A stretch of DNA of 64,000 nt from Deltaproteobacteria bacterium (GTDB taxonomy: Bacteria > Desulfobacterota > Desulfuromonadia > Geobacterales > Pseudopelobacteraceae). The DNA lies in assembly GCA_021781535.1 (NCBI GenBank), contig JAJXWO010000003.1, positions 1-64,000 of the forward strand. Direction: 5' to 3'. Shown piece after piece: positions 28,329-37,057 of this stretch. A program made the position numbers and the translations under genes. Below the pieces are notes generated by a model. It was not told the origin of the DNA. It saw only the letters and a list, made by a program, of their open reading frames with translations, and made no database searches. Every line of letters starts with the position of its first letter. Positions within the stretch are counted from its first letter, which is position 1.

Positions 28329-31300
28329 CTAGTGCAGCCGCACCGAAACAACCCGTGATGCCCCCGGTTCTTCCATCGTGATGCCATAGAGCGTATCGGC
28401 TACCTGCATGGTGGCCTTATTATGGGTGATGATGATGAATTGCGATATTGCGCTCATCTCTCTGACCATCTCGTTAAAGCGACCGATATTGGCGTCATCC
28501 AGCGGCGCGTCGACCTCATCCAGCAGGCAGAATGGTGTCGGTTTGATCAGGAAGATCGAAAAAATCAGCGCTACGGCAGTCAGCGCCTTTTCACCTCCCG
28601 AAAGTAACGTCACATTCTGCAGCTTCTTGCCGGGAGGCTGCACAATTATATCGATGCCGGTTTCCAGCAGATTTTCTTCATCCGTGAGGTGCAGCTCGGC
28701 CCGGCCACCACAGAAAAGGCGCGGAAAGACCTCCTGAAATTTGGCATTGATCAGATTGTAGGTTTCCTGAAAACGCTGGCGGGTGGTGCGGTTGATACGC
28801 TGAATGGCCTGCTGCAGTCCGCGCAGCGATTCTTCCAGATCATCCCTCTGAGCGGTCAAAAAAGTGAAACGCTCCTCCATCCCGGCGCACTCCTCAATCG
28901 CCATCAGGTTAACCTCGCCCATTTCGTCCAACAGGCGCTGCAACTCTATCTGGCGAAGTTTTCCGGATGCTTCGTCAAATTCGGTTGATTCCAGTTTAGC
29001 CACAGCCTCAGGCATGGCAATGCGGCTCCGCTCCAGCAAAGACTGTTCCAGATGTTCGGCCTGCATGGTCAACGTCGAAAAGCGAAGATTAAGGTCGGCC
29101 TGCAACTGCCGAACAGCGTCATTCTCTTCGCGGACGCTTTTGAGACGTGCCTCGATCATATTCAAGGCGGCACCCGCTTCTTCAAAGCGCCCGCGTATAC
29201 CGGCCAACCGCCCCTCAGACTCCACCTGCTCCCGAACGAGACTTTCCAGGCGTTCTGTCGCGGCGCTCATCTCCGTCTGAAGCTGAAGCCTGGCAGCATT
29301 GCCGGATTCGATTTCCTGCCGGTCGGCTGCCATGCGGCGCACGATCTCTTCCGTCTGACGCTCCAGATCGGACAACGCACGCAAACCGGCGTCATGCTGT
29401 TCCTTGATGGTAGCCGTCTGCACCCGGATGGCAGTTACCTTTTCCCGGGCGGCGCTCAACAGCCCACGGCGCGCGTCAAGCTCCCCCTTCAAACGGAACG
29501 TTTCCTGTTCCAGCTCTTTTGAGGCATCGCCGGTCTGCACCAGTTGTTCCCCGGCCAGCTTCAACTCAGCCTCCAGAGCCGTCCGCTCCTCATCAAGATT
29601 TTCTGCTTCCAGGGCTTGAACTTCCAGCCGTTCCGCGATGCGAGCTTCTTCATCAACCGCCTGCTGGCGGTCTTTGAGCAGTCCGGTCAGCTTCAACTCG
29701 GCCTGATGCAGGTGCATTCCGCCACTCTTTACCCCATCGGCCACTTCCTGGCTCTGGCGGCGCAGATCATCGCGCTGCGTGCCGAGGGAGGCGGTTTCCT
29801 CTTCCAGCCGCGCCACCGCCAGCTCCAACTCTCTGATTTCGCGCTTCTTGTGAATCAATCCCTTTCCCACCTGTTCGCTCGACCCACCGCTGACGATCCC
29901 ACCTCGGGCAACCATATCTCCGGATCGAGTGACAAAACTCAACCCAGGGTGGTGACGGGCCAAACTGAGCGCCCCGCCAAGATCTTCAACCAGCATGACG
30001 CTGGTCAGCAAATTCCTGATCAATCCGGTAAAAGGGCCGTCAATCTGCACCAGTTCCATCAGAGGAGTGGTGCCTGTCACCATGGGTGCCACCGCCACAC
30101 ACTCCAAAGGCAGAGCAATCTCGGCCCGGCCAGCGTTTGTTGCTTTCAAAAATTCCAGCGACTCAATGGCATCCCGATCATTGGAACAGAGAAGGCACTG
30201 CAAGCGTTCCGCCAGAGCCGACTCTAACGCCGCTTCCAGTTCGGGTGGCACCTGGATGGCATCCGCCAGCACTCCGCCAAAGCGGGAGCTGCGGGTGGCA
30301 TCCTTCATCAGTGTACGGGCCCCGAGACCAAAACCGGCAAACTGGGCTTCCAGTTCTTTAAGTGAATGGAGACGTGACGAACTGCGATTTAATCCATCCC
30401 GGCTGGTCTGCCACCTCTTTTCAACCTCGGGAAGCCGCCGCTTCAGATCATCCTCCTGGCTGCGCAAAGAAGAAACATTTAGCAGCAACTCTTCCTGTTC
30501 CTTCTGACCGGCGGCAATTTCCTTCTCCAGCGTGACCGCACGCTGCCGCTGCTGTTCACGCCGCTCGCCCAACTGCATTGCTTCACGTCCATGGCGGTCG
30601 AGCCGTTCACGGAGCGTAACCAGGCGTTTCTGGGCGTTCTCGGAGCGGCTCCTGAACTGGGCTGCTTCGGCCAGAGCAGTGAAAAGTTCCCGGCGACGAC
30701 TCTCCAGATTCCGGCCCAACTCCTCTTCAGACTGCTGATGGCCAGCCAATGCTTCTTCGGAGCGCTCCAGTTCCACCTGCATCCCGGCAGCATCCACCTC
30801 GCTCGTGTTGCGCCGGAGTTCAAGCAACTCCCGTTGGGCGCCGCACTCCTTCAGCCGCAGATCAAGCTCGGCAGCTTCTGCTGCCAGCCGCGCCAGCCGC
30901 CCGTCAAGACCGGCCAATTCCTTGCGCTGGAATTCCAGCCCATTGCCGGTTGTATTGAACTCGCTCCTGACGCGAAAAATCTCTTCCTGGGCAACTGTCA
31001 GCTGTTTTTCAGCCTCCAGCAATGCCACACGCGCCTCCTCCGCCTGGGCTTCGCCCACGGCGGAAGCGGCAAAAACCTCACGGATACGTTCATTGAGCGC
31101 CACAAGTTCCCGTTCGGCTTCTCCCCGTTGCCGCCGGACTTCACAATAGTCCCGCGCGGTAAAGAGCAATTCAATTTCACGCAGTTCGTCACGATACTCT
31201 CTAAATTTCTCGGCTTTTTTTGCCTGGCGCTGCAACGACGCCAACTGCCGCCGGATCTCTCCCAGCACATCCGCCAGGCGGGCCAGATTCTGGCGGGTAC

Positions 31301-31856
31301 CTTCGATCTTTTTAAGAGCCAGCTGTTTCCGCGACTTGAATTTGGTGACTCCGGCCGCCTCTTCAATCAGAAAGCGGCGTTCCTCAGGACGCGAATGCAG
31401 TATCTGGCCGATCTTGCCCTGTTCAATAATCGAATAAGCCCGGGTACCGACACCGGTATCCATAAAGAGTTCGGTTATATCCAGCAGACGGCAGGGGGTC
31501 TTGTTGATCAGATAATCACTCTCACCATCGCGGTACAGACGGCGGGTCAGCTGGATTTCCGCATAATCCAGATACTTGGCCGGAGCACGGCCATCCTCGG
31601 TGGAGAACACCAGTGACACCTCAGCCATTCCCAATGGCTTGCGGTTATCACTGCCGACAAAGATTACATCCTCCATCGCTTTGCCGCGCAGGTTCTTGGC
31701 GGACTGTTCCCCCATGCACCAGCGGATCGCGTCGACGATGTTCGACTTGCCGCAGCCGTTCGGACCGACCACGCCGGTTACATTCTGCTGGAAGTCCAGC
31801 ACAACCTTGTCGGCAAATGATTTGAAACCTGATATTTCGAGTCGTTTGATTTTCAT
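28329..31856 (-). CDS. smc: Chromosome segregation protein SMC
   Basis: A full-length 1175-residue SMC ATPase. Walker A is GPNGCGKSNIVDAI near residue 32. Two long coiled-coil arms (about 170-500 and 670-1010) flank a hinge rich in Gly (FVTRSGDMVARGGIVSGG, about 650). The C-terminal half of the ATPase has LLSGGEKALTAVAL and CLLDEVDAPLDDAN. It forms the condensin ring with ScpA/ScpB, which are not in this window. Transcribed toward the OmpH-like gene (convergent). Confidence 0.96.
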   Translation of the reverse strand: MKIKRLEISGFKSFADKVVLDFQQNVTGVVGPNGCGKSNIVDAIRWCMGEQSAKNLRGKAMEDVIFVGSDNRKPLGMAEVSLVFSTEDGRAPAKYLDYAEIQLTRRLYRDGESDYLINKTPCRLLDITELFMDTGVGTRAYSIIEQGKIGQILHSRPEERRFLIEEAAGVTKFKSRKQLALKKIEGTRQNLARLADVLGEIRRQLASLQRQAKKAEKFREYRDELREIELLFTARDYCEVRRQRGEAERELVALNERIREVFAASAVGEAQAEEARVALLEAEKQLTVAQEEIFRVRSEFNTTGNGLEFQRKELAGLDGRLARLAAEAAELDLRLKECGAQRELLELRRNTSEVDAAGMQVELERSEEALAGHQQSEEELGRNLESRRRELFTALAEAAQFRSRSENAQKRLVTLRERLDRHGREAMQLGERREQQRQRAVTLEKEIAAGQKEQEELLLNVSSLRSQEDDLKRRLPEVEKRWQTSRDGLNRSSSRLHSLKELEAQFAGFGLGARTLMKDATRSSRFGGVLADAIQVPPELEAALESALAERLQCLLCSNDRDAIESLEFLKATNAGRAEIALPLECVAVAPMVTGTTPLMELVQIDGPFTGLIRNLLTSVMLVEDLGGALSLARHHPGLSFVTRSGDMVARGGIVSGGSSEQVGKGLIHKKREIRELELAVARLEEETASLGTQRDDLRRQSQEVADGVKSGGMHLHQAELKLTGLLKDRQQAVDEEARIAERLEVQALEAENLDEERTALEAELKLAGEQLVQTGDASKELEQETFRLKGELDARRGLLSAAREKVTAIRVQTATIKEQHDAGLRALSDLERQTEEIVRRMAADRQEIESGNAARLQLQTEMSAATERLESLVREQVESEGRLAGIRGRFEEAGAALNMIEARLKSVREENDAVRQLQADLNLRFSTLTMQAEHLEQSLLERSRIAMPEAVAKLESTEFDEASGKLRQIELQRLLDEMGEVNLMAIEECAGMEERFTFLTAQRDDLEESLRGLQQAIQRINRTTRQRFQETYNLINAKFQEVFPRLFCGGRAELHLTDEENLLETGIDIIVQPPGKKLQNVTLLSGGEKALTAVALIFSIFLIKPTPFCLLDEVDAPLDDANIGRFNEMVREMSAISQFIIITHNKATMQVADTLYGITMEEPGASRVVSVRLH

Positions 31857-32013
31857 AATTTAGCGCACTGTAGCAGAGGGGAGGAAGGCATGTCCAGAGC
31901 GTTGTTGTACCGCTGCAGCAACGTTTCACCTGGGACAACAACCATGAATCGGCGTGAAGCACGCTGCAATAGCGACTCCGTATTAGGCACGTCACGCGTC
32001 ATGCCCATCCGAA

Positions 32014-32041
32014 TTGCTAAATTGTGCTGCTGTGTTATTAT
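32014..32041 (+). promoter_or_regulatory. Probable sigma70 promoter for the cytidylate-kinase-like gene
   Basis: TTGCTA (32014-32019), a 16-bp spacer, TATTAT (32036-32041). The transcript would start about 40 bp upstream of the ATG at 32086, which has AAGGAGG five bases before it. Confidence 0.55.
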
Positions 32042-32085
32042 TTTTATCGGACGCGCCATTTATTTATTATGTGAAGGAGGATGCC

Positions 32086-32784
32086 ATGTCAGAGAAACTG
32101 CTGGTGCCGTCGATTGAAATGCGACTCGGGTCGCTGTTGGAGCTAAACCGCAGAAAGAACGAGAGTGGTGCTTTAGAAGACAAAGAGCGTCCCACCATAA
32201 CCATTTCTCGTGAGTTCGGCTGCGAGGCCTATCCCGTGACCCAGTGCCTCAAGGAAATCATGGAGAAGAAGAGCGGCGAACCATGGACAATCATGGACAA
32301 AGCACTGCTGGAGGAGGTGGCAAAGCATCATCAGCTTTCGGAAGAAATTGTACGCAGACTTGGAGAAAAGAAAAGCCGTCTTCTGGATGAGGTCCTGGCG
32401 ACATTCTCACCACGGTGGAAAAGTGAAAAGGACCATTTTCGCCTGCTGTGCAAGCATGTATTCTCCCTGGCGGAAAAGGGAAACACGATTATTGTCGGGC
32501 GGGGGAGCGCTATCGTCACGCAGCAGTTGAAAAACTGCTATCATTTCCGCATGTATGCTTCTCAAGAGTTCAAGGTGGCTTCAATCGCCAGACGGCTCAA
32601 TATAACCAAAAGCGAAGCCGGGAATATCGTGGAAAAAAATCAGAAGCAGCGCAATGCCTTCATTCACGACTATTTCAACGTGGACCCCTGCGAACTTCGC
32701 TTCTATCACATGGTCTTCAACAACAACAAGAATACCCCGGAACGGATTGCGCAGATTATTGCAGAATATGTCACAACTGGGTGA
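32086..32784 (+). CDS. Cytidylate-kinase-like family protein
   Basis: ATG 32086 has a textbook AAGGAGG site; the open frame to 32014 is promoter DNA. 232 residues. The core matches the cytidylate-kinase-like P-loop family: ITISREFGCEAYPV (in place of a clear Walker A), ALLEEVAKHH, GNTIIVGRGSAIVTQQL, and the lid-like IARRLNITKSEA with EKNQKQRNAFIHDYF. Many members of this family have no tested substrate; a role in nucleotide or signal phosphorylation is possible. It is monocistronic, with its own promoter and terminator. Confidence 0.8.
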   Translation: MSEKLLVPSIEMRLGSLLELNRRKNESGALEDKERPTITISREFGCEAYPVTQCLKEIMEKKSGEPWTIMDKALLEEVAKHHQLSEEIVRRLGEKKSRLLDEVLATFSPRWKSEKDHFRLLCKHVFSLAEKGNTIIVGRGSAIVTQQLKNCYHFRMYASQEFKVASIARRLNITKSEAGNIVEKNQKQRNAFIHDYFNVDPCELRFYHMVFNNNKNTPERIAQIIAEYVTTG

Positions 32785-32807
32785 TGCAAACTGATTGAAC
32801 GTATCAT

Positions 32808-32841
32808 TTCAGAAGGCGGAGCCGAAGCGCCGCCTTCTGAA
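32808..32841 (+). terminator. Terminator after the cytidylate-kinase-like gene
   Basis: A perfect 12-bp inverted repeat (TTCAGAAGGCGG with its complement) around a 10-base loop, 24 bp after the stop codon, followed by AT-rich sequence without a long T-run. Confidence 0.7.
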
Positions 32842-33070
32842 CTATCAATATTTATTATATCTTACCACCACAAGAATATTTTCAGCACATGCCTCTTCAC
32901 ACCCCTGAACCGTACAACCCGGAATCCTCACGCTCGTCGCCGCTGAATTTCAGCGAATAATTTTGCTGCTTATGTACAAACCCGTATATATCCCTAAAAA
33001 TAAAATTATACTTGATATTAACGTCAAGTAGCCATAGCCTGAAAAAAATGACCGGTGCAGAGGTGAAAGC

Positions 33071-34882
33071 ATGGACAGCATGACGTATTGTTCCATACCT
33101 GACATGCTCAGGAACAATGCAAAAGAATTCAGCGGCAAGCTTGCCCTGAAATACCGCAAGCAGGGTGTCTTTGTTACACTGACATACGCCGCCTACTATG
33201 AACGAGTATTGATGGTAGCCAGGGGGCTTGGCAAAATGCACGTCAAACCGGGCGACCGGATCGGGATTCTCTCGGAAAACCGGGCCGGATGGGTCATCGC
33301 CGACATGGGGATTTTGTGTGCCGGCGGTATTACCGTTCCAATTTATCCGACCAATACCCCGGAGCAGATCGAGTATATGATCAACCATTCGGGGGTCAAG
33401 ATCCTGTTTGTATCCGGAAAATTCCAATACAGCAAGCTTCTGAAGGTAAAAAAATCCATGCCGGGGCTGGAGCTGGTTGTTTCATTCGAACGTTTCCTCG
33501 GTGATCCGTCATTGCCGGTCACCACCTTCTACCAGCTTTCCGAGATCGATTCACCCATAAGCGCGGAAGAAAAGAGAGACATCGAGGCGACAATCGACCG
33601 GATCGAACCGGGTGACATGGTGACGCTGATATACACTTCCGGAACCACCGGGATACCAAAGGGGGTCATGCTTTCCCACAACAACATACTTACCAACATT
33701 CAGTACCTGACGGAGCAGAGCGGGGCGGTCGGCAGGGATGACACACTGCTGAGTTTTCTCCCCCTGAGCCACATCCTTGAAAGGTCGGCCGGCTACTACA
33801 TGACGATCCTCAACGGCGCCTTGCTGGCGTTTGCCGACAGCATTGAAAAGGTTGCGGAGAATATGCTGGAAATCCGGCCAACCGTTATGGTGAGCGTCCC
33901 CCGCCTGTTTGAAAAAATTTATCACCGGATCTTCGACAACGCTCATCAGTTGCCTGCCATCAAAAAAGCCCTGTTCCACTGGGGGGTAGAAGTGGGCAAA
34001 AAATATGTCGCCGCAACCTATATAAACACGCGCCCCTCAGCACTGTTAAACATGAAATACTCACTGGCCGACCGTTTGATATACAGAAGAATCAGGGCAA
34101 AGTTTGGCGGCAACATGAAATTATTCTGTTCGGGCGGCGCCCCTCTGGACAAGACGATCAATGAATTTTTCTGGATCATCGGCATCCCGATTCTTGAAGG
34201 CTATGGCCTGACCGAAACAAGTCCGGTGCTCAGCTTCAACAGTTTCGACCACGTCCGCTTCGGGTCGGTGGGCACCGCGTTGAAGCAGACGGAATTCAAA
34301 ATTGCGGAAGACGGAGAAATCCTGGTCAGAGGACCACAGGTCATGCTTGGTTATTATAACGATCCGGTCGCCACGGCTGAAACCATTCAAGACGGCTGGC
34401 TCAAGACCGGCGACATCGGCTATATCGAAGACGGTTTTGTATATATCACCGACCGGAAAAAAGAGCTGATTATTACGGCAGGGGGCAAAAACATAGCTCC
34501 TCAACCGATCGAAAACGAGCTGAAGATGGACAAGTATGTGACCTCTGCTTTTGTGTACGGGGATCGCAAACCGTATCTGATCGCGTTGATTGTGCCGAAC
34601 CTGGAGCGTCTGCTGGAATTTGCCAAGGAAAAACATATCCACTACTACGAACTTGACGACCTCGTCATGCACGAACCGGTGCAGAGGCTGTTCGTGCAGA
34701 GGCTTGCCGATATCAACAATCGACTTGCCCGGTATGAGACCATCAAGAAGTTCGTGCTGCTGGTCCATGATTTTTCCATCGAGGGTGGCGAATTAACCCC
34801 GACATTGAAAATGAAACGCAAAATAATTTATGAAAAGTACAAGCATAAGATTGAAGACCTGTACGCTGATCACAGCAATTGA
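33071..34882 (+). CDS. Long-chain acyl-CoA synthetase (AMP-binding)
   Basis: 603 residues of the FAA1/FadD15-type acyl-CoA ligase group. AMP-binding motif YTSGTTGIPKGVMLSH (about 190-206), EGYGLTETSPV (about 378), the hinge GWLKTGDIGYIEDGF and the ITAGGKNIAPQPIEN segment with the catalytic Lys region. It activates fatty acids as acyl-AMP and then acyl-CoA. An AGAGGTGA ribosome site precedes the ATG. It stands alone, with about 230 bp of upstream DNA; it could feed acyl groups to the acyltransferases downstream. Confidence 0.92.
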   Translation: MDSMTYCSIPDMLRNNAKEFSGKLALKYRKQGVFVTLTYAAYYERVLMVARGLGKMHVKPGDRIGILSENRAGWVIADMGILCAGGITVPIYPTNTPEQIEYMINHSGVKILFVSGKFQYSKLLKVKKSMPGLELVVSFERFLGDPSLPVTTFYQLSEIDSPISAEEKRDIEATIDRIEPGDMVTLIYTSGTTGIPKGVMLSHNNILTNIQYLTEQSGAVGRDDTLLSFLPLSHILERSAGYYMTILNGALLAFADSIEKVAENMLEIRPTVMVSVPRLFEKIYHRIFDNAHQLPAIKKALFHWGVEVGKKYVAATYINTRPSALLNMKYSLADRLIYRRIRAKFGGNMKLFCSGGAPLDKTINEFFWIIGIPILEGYGLTETSPVLSFNSFDHVRFGSVGTALKQTEFKIAEDGEILVRGPQVMLGYYNDPVATAETIQDGWLKTGDIGYIEDGFVYITDRKKELIITAGGKNIAPQPIENELKMDKYVTSAFVYGDRKPYLIALIVPNLERLLEFAKEKHIHYYELDDLVMHEPVQRLFVQRLADINNRLARYETIKKFVLLVHDFSIEGGELTPTLKMKRKIIYEKYKHKIEDLYADHSN

Positions 34883-35054
34883 CAGGAGCACGATCGTCAC
34901 CGACCGGGAGGACTCTAATGGAACAGGTAGACCTGCTTGACCATGAAGCAGCTGATTTTGTCAGTCTTGCGTGAAGCGGGGTGGGCGGGAACATCTGGAA
35001 TGCAGGGACGTGATAAAGACGGCATGGACAGTACGGAAAAACTGTATGCCTGTG

Positions 35055-35082
35055 AAAAAACAGCGGGGGGCTCTTGCCCCCC
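35055..35082 (-). terminator. Intrinsic terminator of the exported Arg-rich protein gene
   Basis: GGGGGGC-TCTT-GCCCCCC (35065-35082), a perfect 7-bp stem with a tetraloop. On the minus strand it is followed by GCTG and six T (35060-35055), a classical rho-independent terminator 16 bp after the stop codon. Confidence 0.85.
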
Positions 35083-35097
35083 AACTAGTATAACGGC

Positions 35098-35655
35098 TCA
35101 ATCCCTGCCACGGTCATGTCGTCGCCCGTCACGTCTTTCTTCCATCCGTTCTTCCTTGTCACGCCAATGGTCACCTTTCCATTCTTCTTTATCGCGGCGA
35201 CGCTCATCTCTCCACTCTTCCCGCCGTTCATGCCCCGGACGGAAGTAACGCCCGCGAAAACGTTCCCTGTCATTTCGATACTCACGATACTCCCGGTCGC
35301 GATACGAGCGGATCTGTTCGATCCGACGATTGCGGATATCCGGCGGCAATCGCCGGTAGGGGACCTCAACCCACGGACCGTTGTAATACCGGGAGCGATG
35401 CCAGCTGTTGCCATAGTAGAGATAGTAAAAATCTGCATTGAAAATGATGTCGTACGGCGTATCTACTCCCACATAAAAACCCAGTCGTGGGGAGACAATA
35501 AAGAGCGGCGGTGCGGCGAAGAGGGTCGGTGGAGGGACGGAAACCCTCACCCCAGGGACCGGCACACCAATATTGACATTTAGATTCACTCCTGCCTGTG
35601 CAGACGATGCGACCGTAATGGCGGATATAGCACATATCAGCGCTGTTTTTTTCAT
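35098..35655 (-). CDS. Exported hypothetical protein with Arg/Asp/Glu-rich tail
   Basis: 185 residues. A signal peptide (MKKTALICAISAITVASSAQA) is followed by a Val/Pro-rich segment (VNIGVPVPGVRVSVPPP), an aromatic-rich part (YYLYYGNSWHRSRYYNGPWVEV) and, from about residue 110, a highly charged low-complexity tail of Arg, Asp, Glu and Trp. An AAGGAG ribosome site is clear. Similar small exported proteins are common in Geobacter-type genomes, but none has a known function as far as I can tell. The GC-rich tail may make the region prone to expansion. Confidence 0.75.
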   Translation of the reverse strand: MKKTALICAISAITVASSAQAGVNLNVNIGVPVPGVRVSVPPPTLFAAPPLFIVSPRLGFYVGVDTPYDIIFNADFYYLYYGNSWHRSRYYNGPWVEVPYRRLPPDIRNRRIEQIRSYRDREYREYRNDRERFRGRYFRPGHERREEWRDERRRDKEEWKGDHWRDKEERMEERRDGRRHDRGRD

Positions 35656-35719
35656 ACTGAATCTCCTTTTTTCTTTTTTACATCACTACGACAGTCGGCA
35701 CATTCAGTGCCTCTTGTTA

Positions 35720-36118
35720 CTACTTGATCAGATTAAACTGATCAACGATCCTTTGACGATAGGCAATAATGTCTTTTTCAAGCGACTGAAGAATCGACAC
35801 CTTCTGCCTGATACTTTTGAGATGGGTATCCAGCAGTTCGATCAACCGCGGCATGATTTTTTCCGGCACCTTTTGTTCCCTGTCAAAGAGCAGTGCCAGC
35901 TCCTTCATCTCTTCCAGTGAGAGCCCCAGTTCCTTAACCTTCAGGACGAACTTGAAGCGCTTGACATCCGCTTTTTCATAATACCTGACCCTCCCGTCAG
36001 TTCGCTTTGGCGGCTCAACCAGTCCCAGTTTTTCATACAGACGGATTGTTCTGGTTGTGACGCCCAGCATTTCGGCCAAGTCACAAATCTGCATATGGTC
36101 TTCATTACTCAGCCTCAT
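35720..36118 (-). CDS. MerR-family transcriptional regulator
   Basis: 132 residues. The MerR winged helix (LAEMLGVTTRTIRLYEKLGLVEPP, then RTDGRVRYYEKADVKRFKFV) is at residues about 12-60. A helical dimerisation stalk follows. There are no cysteines or obvious metal site in the C-terminal part, so a metal sensor is unlikely. AGAGGTGA precedes the ATG. It is divergent from the GDPD-glpD-acyltransferase genes and probably controls them or itself through the stretched promoter at 36144. Confidence 0.88.
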   Translation of the reverse strand: MRLSNEDHMQICDLAEMLGVTTRTIRLYEKLGLVEPPKRTDGRVRYYEKADVKRFKFVLKVKELGLSLEEMKELALLFDREQKVPEKIMPRLIELLDTHLKSIRQKVSILQSLEKDIIAYRQRIVDQFNLIK

Positions 36119-36143
36119 ACTTCACCTCTATGTCAATTACTAT

Positions 36144-36173
36144 CATTTAGAACCCGGGTGATTTTTTTGTCAA
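36144..36173 (-). promoter_or_regulatory. MerR-type promoter with stretched spacer and palindrome
   Basis: On the minus strand, TTGACA (36173-36168) and TAAATG (36149-36144) with an 18-bp spacer. Inside it sits the perfect 8-bp palindrome ACCCGGGT (36152-36159). Long spacers with a central dyad are typical of MerR-controlled promoters, so autoregulation is likely. Confidence 0.5.
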
Positions 36174-36274
36174 GATTTTTCAAACAGCAGCAAGAACAAA
36201 CAAGCAATTTGCACTCGTCGGCAACATCGGCTACACTCGGAAAATTATTTCCGGCGCGGACAGGGCAAAAAATC

Positions 36275-37057
36275 ATGCACACGGATACGCCTCACACTCT
36301 ACCACTTATAATCGGTCATCGCGGCGCATCACGCGATGCGCCCGAAAACACGCTGGAATCCTTCCGGCTGGCCCGGGAACAAGGAGCCGATGGCATTGAG
36401 GCCGATTTCCGTCTCTCCGCCGATGGCCAGATCATTTGCATGCACGATGAAACTACCGGCCGGACAACAGGCATTGATCTGAGTGTCTCCGGGACTCCAC
36501 TGGGACAACTGCACGCCCTTGATGCGGGGCTCTGGAAAGGTCCGGCCTGGTCCGGGGCCAGGATCCCCACATTGCCCGAAGTGTTGTCCGCCCTTCCGCA
36601 TGGCAGTTGGTTCTTCATTGAGATCAAGTGTGGAACAGAGATTATTCCCCCGCTGAAAAAGGTGCTGCAGACATCGGGGTGGTCCCCGGAACGGGTCAGA
36701 CTACTGTCGTTTAATGCCCCGCTCATTGCAGAACTGAAGCAAAACCTGCCCGACTGGCGCGCCTGCTGGCTCTGCGATTACCGGCATACTCTGCGGGACA
36801 ATATCTGGCACCCTTCCCGGGAAAAGGTCCTCGACACGCTCCTCCGCACCGGAGCCGACGGCCTTGCCAGCGCCGACCGGTCATTTCTGGATCGGAATCT
36901 GGTGAAAGCGCTTTCGGAACGCGGCAAAGAGATACACGTCTGGACAGTCGACCGGCTACCCGCAGCGGAGAATTTGTTCAATCTGGGGGTTAATTCCATC
37001 ATAACCAATCGTCCCGGCTGGCTACGGCGGAATCTTGAGAGGCTTCATACACCATGA
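36275..37057 (+). CDS. Glycerophosphodiester phosphodiesterase
   Basis: Met 36275 gives 260 residues and starts the domain promptly; the frame is open upstream but with no ribosome site. GDPD motifs: GHRGASRDAPENTLESF (catalytic His, Glu-Asn), GIEADFRLSADG (metal-binding Glu/Asp) and MHDET. A second acidic motif is FFIEIKCG. No signal peptide, so cytoplasmic. It splits glycerophosphodiesters to glycerol-3-phosphate, which the next gene product (GlpD) oxidises. It overlaps glpD by 4 bp (ATGA). Confidence 0.93.
   Translation: MHTDTPHTLPLIIGHRGASRDAPENTLESFRLAREQGADGIEADFRLSADGQIICMHDETTGRTTGIDLSVSGTPLGQLHALDAGLWKGPAWSGARIPTLPEVLSALPHGSWFFIEIKCGTEIIPPLKKVLQTSGWSPERVRLLSFNAPLIAELKQNLPDWRACWLCDYRHTLRDNIWHPSREKVLDTLLRTGADGLASADRSFLDRNLVKALSERGKEIHVWTVDRLPAAENLFNLGVNSIITNRPGWLRRNLERLHTP

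Noticed and set aside
30591-31616. 341-codon plus-strand open frame
   Set aside because: Antisense of the smc coiled coil; residues rich in Gln/Leu/Phe reflect the reverse of heptad codons.
34937-35248. 103-codon plus-strand open frame after the acyl-CoA synthetase
   Set aside because: It runs through the terminator and antisense of the exported Arg-rich protein; no supporting start.
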